From contig CAKZLA010000095.1 of the NCBI GenBank assembly GCA_937124525.1, positions 1 to 6,417 on the forward strand: 6,417 nucleotides of DNA, written 5' to 3'. Below, piece after piece: positions 6,151 through 6,417 of the stretch (position 1 is the first letter of the stretch; every line of letters begins with the position of its first letter). The DNA is from an uncultured Desulfobacterium sp. (GTDB lineage Bacteria; Desulfobacterota; Desulfobacteria; Desulfobacterales; Desulfobacteraceae). The position numbers and the translations under genes are program-made. The notes beneath the pieces were generated by a model. The model was not told the DNA's origin and ran no database searches. It was given only the letters and a program-made list of their open reading frames with translations.

Positions 6151-6417
6151 AAACCGGATTCTCCTGTTTGCTATATAAAAAAATTACATGGTCGCATCCT
6201 CAATTACAGATATGCCAATGCGTTATTATTATTTGGATATTGTAAAAGTTGTTGTTACATCAGAATGAGCTTTAAATAATGATCTGCTGAAAGTTTTATT
6301 AAAATGACTGAATGATTTTAAAAAATTGAGTCAAAATTATGTAAGTTCTCAATAAATCCGGGCAAAAAAGAGTGCTTTGACCTTTAATACCCTTGATATC
6401 ATTAGATATGAAATTTT
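6151..6417. other. AT-rich intergenic region upstream of the small membrane gene
   Basis: I find no convincing gene in this 267-base stretch, apart from the AGGAG ribosome site of the small membrane gene (6165-6161). Stops interrupt all minus-strand frames within about 40 codons of the right edge, so any upstream minus-strand gene would end at or just inside the window. TACAAT- and TGTAAT-like hexamers occur on the minus strand (for example near 6244-6239) but none has a matching -35 box at normal distance, so I call no promoter. A promoter for the small gene/transferase pair probably lies here because no other gene precedes them in view. Confidence 0.6.

Noticed and set aside
6188..6268. Plus-strand 26-codon reading frame starting ATG 6188
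   Set aside because: No ribosome site or recognisable motif; a chance frame of this length is expected in a 267-base intergenic region.
6325..6353. Possible minus-strand terminator: ATTGAG paired with CTCAAT, followed by six T
   Set aside because: Only six mostly A-T pairs with a 17-base loop, too weak to call, although it could end a gene lying beyond the right edge.
6377..6417. Possible plus-strand promoter (TTGACC) leading to ATG AAA TTT at 6408
   Set aside because: No acceptable -10 box at normal spacing, no ribosome site, and the frame is cut after three codons by the window edge.

Overview
All convincing genes in this 6.4 kb window lie on the minus strand, so transcription runs from high to low coordinates. 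No rRNA, tRNA, CRISPR array, transposase or integrase is visible. Base composition is moderate. The gene content (cyclic-peptide-type ABC exporter, DUF697 protein, SPFH protein, LIVBP/oligopeptide-type binding lipoprotein, LytS-type kinase fragment) suggests a Gram-negative bacterium. A Desulfobacterota-like (former deltaproteobacterial) host is my best guess, from family resemblance only.

Layout in the order of transcription. (1) 6417-6151 is AT-rich and shows no convincing gene. (2) 6150-5986 encodes a 54-residue membrane protein whose stop overlaps (ATGA) the start of (3) an Sfp-type 4'-phosphopantetheinyl transferase at 5989-5300. (4) A consensus-like sigma70 promoter (5279-5250) drives a short DUF697 membrane protein (5220-4705), which is followed by a strong hairpin terminator (4656-4630). 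It therefore looks like its own transcription unit. (5) A tightly packed set follows: an ABC exporter of the cyclic-peptide/siderophore type (SyrD/PvdE-like, TTG start at 4569), an SPFH/prohibitin-like protein coupled to it by an ATGA overlap, and a binding lipoprotein whose start overlaps the SPFH gene by 23 bases. (6) The lipoprotein carries a LIVBP-type domain followed by an oligopeptide-binding-type domain. The second domain is cut off, and within about 30 bases the reading switches frame into the C-terminal part of a LytS/BtsS-type histidine kinase that runs off the left edge.

How the parts might work together (inference): a phosphopantetheinyl transferase near a SyrD/PvdE-type exporter is the accessory equipment expected around nonribosomal peptide synthesis, although no synthetase is in the window. 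The SPFH protein and the double binding-domain lipoprotein, translated with the exporter, could scaffold it and sense or capture an extracellular ligand. If the adjoining kinase was once part of the lipoprotein or encoded beside it, the ancestral locus would have joined export to ligand sensing. The lipoprotein/kinase junction is the oddest thing here. It is either an out-of-frame deletion or an assembly chimera.
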